Shown here: one piece after another, positions 15,227 through 16,853 of the stretch | Layout of the letters: every line of letters starts with the position of its first letter | Numbering within the stretch: position 1 is the stretch's first letter | Source: an uncultured Ignavibacteriota bacterium | GTDB taxonomy: Bacteria; Bacteroidota; Ignavibacteria; Tepidaquicellales; Tepidaquicellaceae | Assembly: GCA_937915485.1 (NCBI GenBank) | Contig: CALGII010000113.1 | Span: forward strand, 1-16,853 | Direction of reading: 5' to 3' | Length of the DNA: 16,853 nt | Made by a program: the position numbers and the translations under genes | Notes under the pieces: model-generated | Database searches by the model: none | Seen by the model: only the letters and a program-made list of their open reading frames with translations | Told to the model about the DNA's origin: nothing

Positions 15227-15708
15227 TAAAGACAGTAAAAGGCGGATTGAGCGGTGAAGGATTTAAGATAGCGATTATCGCAAGCCGCTTTAACGAAGAA
15301 ATTACATCTAACCTGATTAAGGGCGCTGTTCTTTCTCTGAAACAGAACGGCGTGAGCGAGAAGGACATCACGCTGTATTACATACCCGGGGCGTACGAAA
15401 TCCCTTCCGTGCTTGAACGCGTATGCAAGAAAAACAGCGATTACAAGTACGACGGAATTCTCACGATAGGATGCGTCATAAAAGGCGAGACCGCGCATTT
15501 TGAATACATATCATCGTCGGTATCGCAAAACATAAATCTCATCGCATCAAAGTACTCCGTGCCGGTAGGTTTCTGCGTGCTAACAACTTACACCGACGAG
15601 CAGGCGGAAAAGAGAAGTCAAATCAAAGACTGCTGCAGCGAAAACAACAAGGGGTATGAAGCGGGCGAATCATTGATAGAGACAATAAACTTAATGAAGC
15701 AAATTTAA
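15223..15708 (+). CDS. ribH: 6,7-dimethyl-8-ribityllumazine synthase
   Basis: RibH condenses the ribityl-aminouracil with 3,4-dihydroxybutanone phosphate, the second-last step of riboflavin synthesis. It forms cytoplasmic pentamers or capsids. The 161 residues match the family: ASRFNEEI (20-27), IPGAYEIP (54-61), and GCVIKGETAHFEYISSSVSQNI (83-104) with the catalytic His92. The phosphate-binding end TTYTDEQAEKRS (121-132) keeps the Arg (131). By memory of E. coli RibE, TTYT replaces TTES and about four extra residues with two cysteines (DCCSEN) precede NKGYEAG. The start is the ATG in the overlap with the PHP gene. No other rib gene is adjacent and no FMN riboswitch precedes the operon. Confidence 0.94.
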   Translation: MIKTVKGGLSGEGFKIAIIASRFNEEITSNLIKGAVLSLKQNGVSEKDITLYYIPGAYEIPSVLERVCKKNSDYKYDGILTIGCVIKGETAHFEYISSSVSQNINLIASKYSVPVGFCVLTTYTDEQAEKRSQIKDCCSENNKGYEAGESLIETINLMKQI

Positions 15709-16094
15709 TGCTGCACCGGAAACATTATACGCTGAGCGAAGCAAGGGAGATGCTGATTATAATTCTTCCCGGATTGAAGCGCATCGTCGAACTAAAGAAA
15801 CAACTTGATGAGCGTGGATACGACATCTACCGTCACGCGTATTTTGGCGGCATAGGACCTAACGGCACGGGGAAATTTCCTCCCGAGATGGAAGAACTCG
15901 TCGCTGTTGTAAAGGATTTCGCCGTGAAGGGAATACTGATAAAAGACATAAACATAGGACTAATCGATTTTCCGCATTTACGGGACAACGGCGAAGAGGT
16001 TTATCTTTGCTACCTGCTCGGAGAAACATCCATTCAATACTGGCATACAATAGACGGCGGTTTCACGGGCCGTTTATCAACCGATAATCTTTAA
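15708..16094 (+). CDS. DUF2203 family protein
   Basis: The 128-residue soluble protein matches DUF2203 by memory of its pattern. It has YTLSEAREML near the start, a helical middle (about 20-75), then GILIKDINIGLIDFPHLRDNGEEVYLCYLLGE (75-106) and QYWHTIDGGFTGR (110-122). The conserved block pairs 'IKD...GLIDFP' with 'YLCYLLGE..I.YWH', which suggests a small metal- or ligand-binding fold, but no function is established. No signal or membrane segment is present. It overlaps the ribH stop by one base (TAATG) and ends 1 nt before the proline dehydrogenase gene, so all are one transcript. The role in flavin or proline metabolism is unknown. Confidence 0.8.
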   Translation: MLHRKHYTLSEAREMLIIILPGLKRIVELKKQLDERGYDIYRHAYFGGIGPNGTGKFPPEMEELVAVVKDFAVKGILIKDINIGLIDFPHLRDNGEEVYLCYLLGETSIQYWHTIDGGFTGRLSTDNL

Positions 16095-16095
16095 A

Positions 16096-16853
16096 ATGAT
16101 GAACCCGTTTAATTACATACTCGTAAAGACAATTCCCCTGCTGCCGAAAAAACTCGTCAGGGTTTTCGCGAACAAATACATAGCAGGCGACAGCATATCC
16201 GACGCGGTGAAGACCGTAAGGGAACTTAACGGCGGCAAAATAATGGCGACCATCGACGTCCTCGGAGAGAGCATAAAGGACAGAAATGAAGCCGCGAAAT
16301 CGAGGGACGAATCTCTTGAAGTTCTCGATACTATCGTAAAGGAAAAACTCGACGGAAATTTATCCGTGAAACTTACGATGCTCGGACTCGCAATGGACTA
16401 CGACCTATGCAGGGGGCTGTTCTCCGAGATACTGGACTCCGCGAAGGAAAAGAATATATTCGTAAGAATAGATATGGAAGATTCATCGGTCACCGATATA
16501 ACCATTAAGATGTACGAAGAAATGAGAAAAAGATACGACAACGTCGGGCTCGTGCTTCAGGCATACCTTCGCAGAACGGAAAACGACATACTGAAACTGA
16601 CGACGGAGAAATCGAACTTCAGGCTCTGCAAAGGGATTTACATAGAGCCGGAATCCATTGCCTACAAGGGCAGACAGGAAATACGGGACAACTACCTCAG
16701 ACTTCTGAGAATAATGTTCGAAAAGAACGCTTACGCGGGAATCGCGACACACGACGACTATCTTACGGATGGCGCTAAGGAAATAATCAGGGATTTCAAA
16801 CTTACGAATGATAAGTTCGAATTTCAGATGCTGCTCGGAGTACGCGAAAAACT
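16096..16853 (+). CDS. Proline dehydrogenase, N-terminal 252 residues (runs off window)
   Basis: Proline dehydrogenase uses FAD to oxidise proline to pyrroline-5-carboxylate, passing electrons to the respiratory chain. The visible part starts MMNPFNYILV, has no DNA-binding or aldehyde dehydrogenase domain at its N-terminus, and follows the short monofunctional (PutB-like) pattern. Motifs in order are DVLGE (54-58), SVKLTMLGL (90-98), RIDMEDS (124-130), LQAYLRR (154-160), CKGIYIEP (178-185), ATHD (217-220) and EFQMLLGVR (242-250), all PRODH barrel signatures. The 3' end is missing, so a bifunctional protein is not strictly excluded. Two consecutive ATG codons (16096 and 16099) can serve as start. 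The gene lies 1 nt after the DUF2203 stop. Confidence 0.93.
   Translation, partial: MMNPFNYILVKTIPLLPKKLVRVFANKYIAGDSISDAVKTVRELNGGKIMATIDVLGESIKDRNEAAKSRDESLEVLDTIVKEKLDGNLSVKLTMLGLAMDYDLCRGLFSEILDSAKEKNIFVRIDMEDSSVTDITIKMYEEMRKRYDNVGLVLQAYLRRTENDILKLTTEKSNFRLCKGIYIEPESIAYKGRQEIRDNYLRLLRIMFEKNAYAGIATHDDYLTDGAKEIIRDFKLTNDKFEFQMLLGVREK

Overview
The window (16,853 bp) is an ordinary, gene-dense chromosomal segment of a Gram-negative bacterium. Four features point to the Bacteroidota/Chlorobi (FCB) group, probably Ignavibacteria or a near relative. (1) LpxC and FabZ are fused in one protein. (2) The order uppS-bamA-ompH-ompH-lpxD-lpxC/fabZ matches that group as I remember it. (3) Shine-Dalgarno sequences are almost absent while spacers are very AT-rich. 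(4) There is a small secreted protein of a type I recall from FCB genomes. Genus cannot be set from sequence alone. I see no mobile element, CRISPR array, rRNA or tRNA, and no spacer longer than about 250 bp.

Layout. 1-396 (+): 3' end of a TPR protein, ending at a two-way terminator. 473-3007 (-): a tight operon reading lytR_C-domain protein, rsfS, pdxA, ftsE, with gaps or overlaps of 5 nt or less. 3079-3558 (-): a small secreted, strand-rich, Tyr-rich protein with its own terminator just before the lytR_C start codon. 3725-4942 (+): a lone pgk, ending at a second two-way terminator. 4995-14147 (-): a nine-gene, 9.2-kb cluster reading ddl, ftsB/divIC, trpS, uppS, bamA, ompH, ompH, lpxD, lpxC/fabZ. 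14148-14398: a divergent spacer with a structured, GC-richer core. 14399-16853 (+): an operon of a PHP phosphoesterase, ribH, a DUF2203 protein and the 5' part of proline dehydrogenase, which runs off the window.

The long minus-strand cluster is an envelope-building unit. Ddl and UppS serve peptidoglycan (D-Ala-D-Ala and the lipid carrier), FtsB/DivIC serves division, and BamA with two Skp-type chaperones serves outer-membrane protein insertion. LpxD, LpxC and FabZ serve lipid A and fatty-acid supply; trpS is the outsider. The smaller minus operon combines ribosome silencing, pyridoxal phosphate synthesis and the FtsE ATPase. The right-hand operon joins riboflavin synthesis to proline catabolism, whose enzyme is a flavoprotein.

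Five of the 18 genes whose start lies inside the window begin with TTG. I found no clear undescribed system. The items most worth a second look are the terminator-like hairpin abutting the lytR_C start codon, the alternative hairpins in the ddl/PHP spacer, the free-standing lytR_C-domain protein beside RsfS, and the co-transcribed DUF2203 gene.
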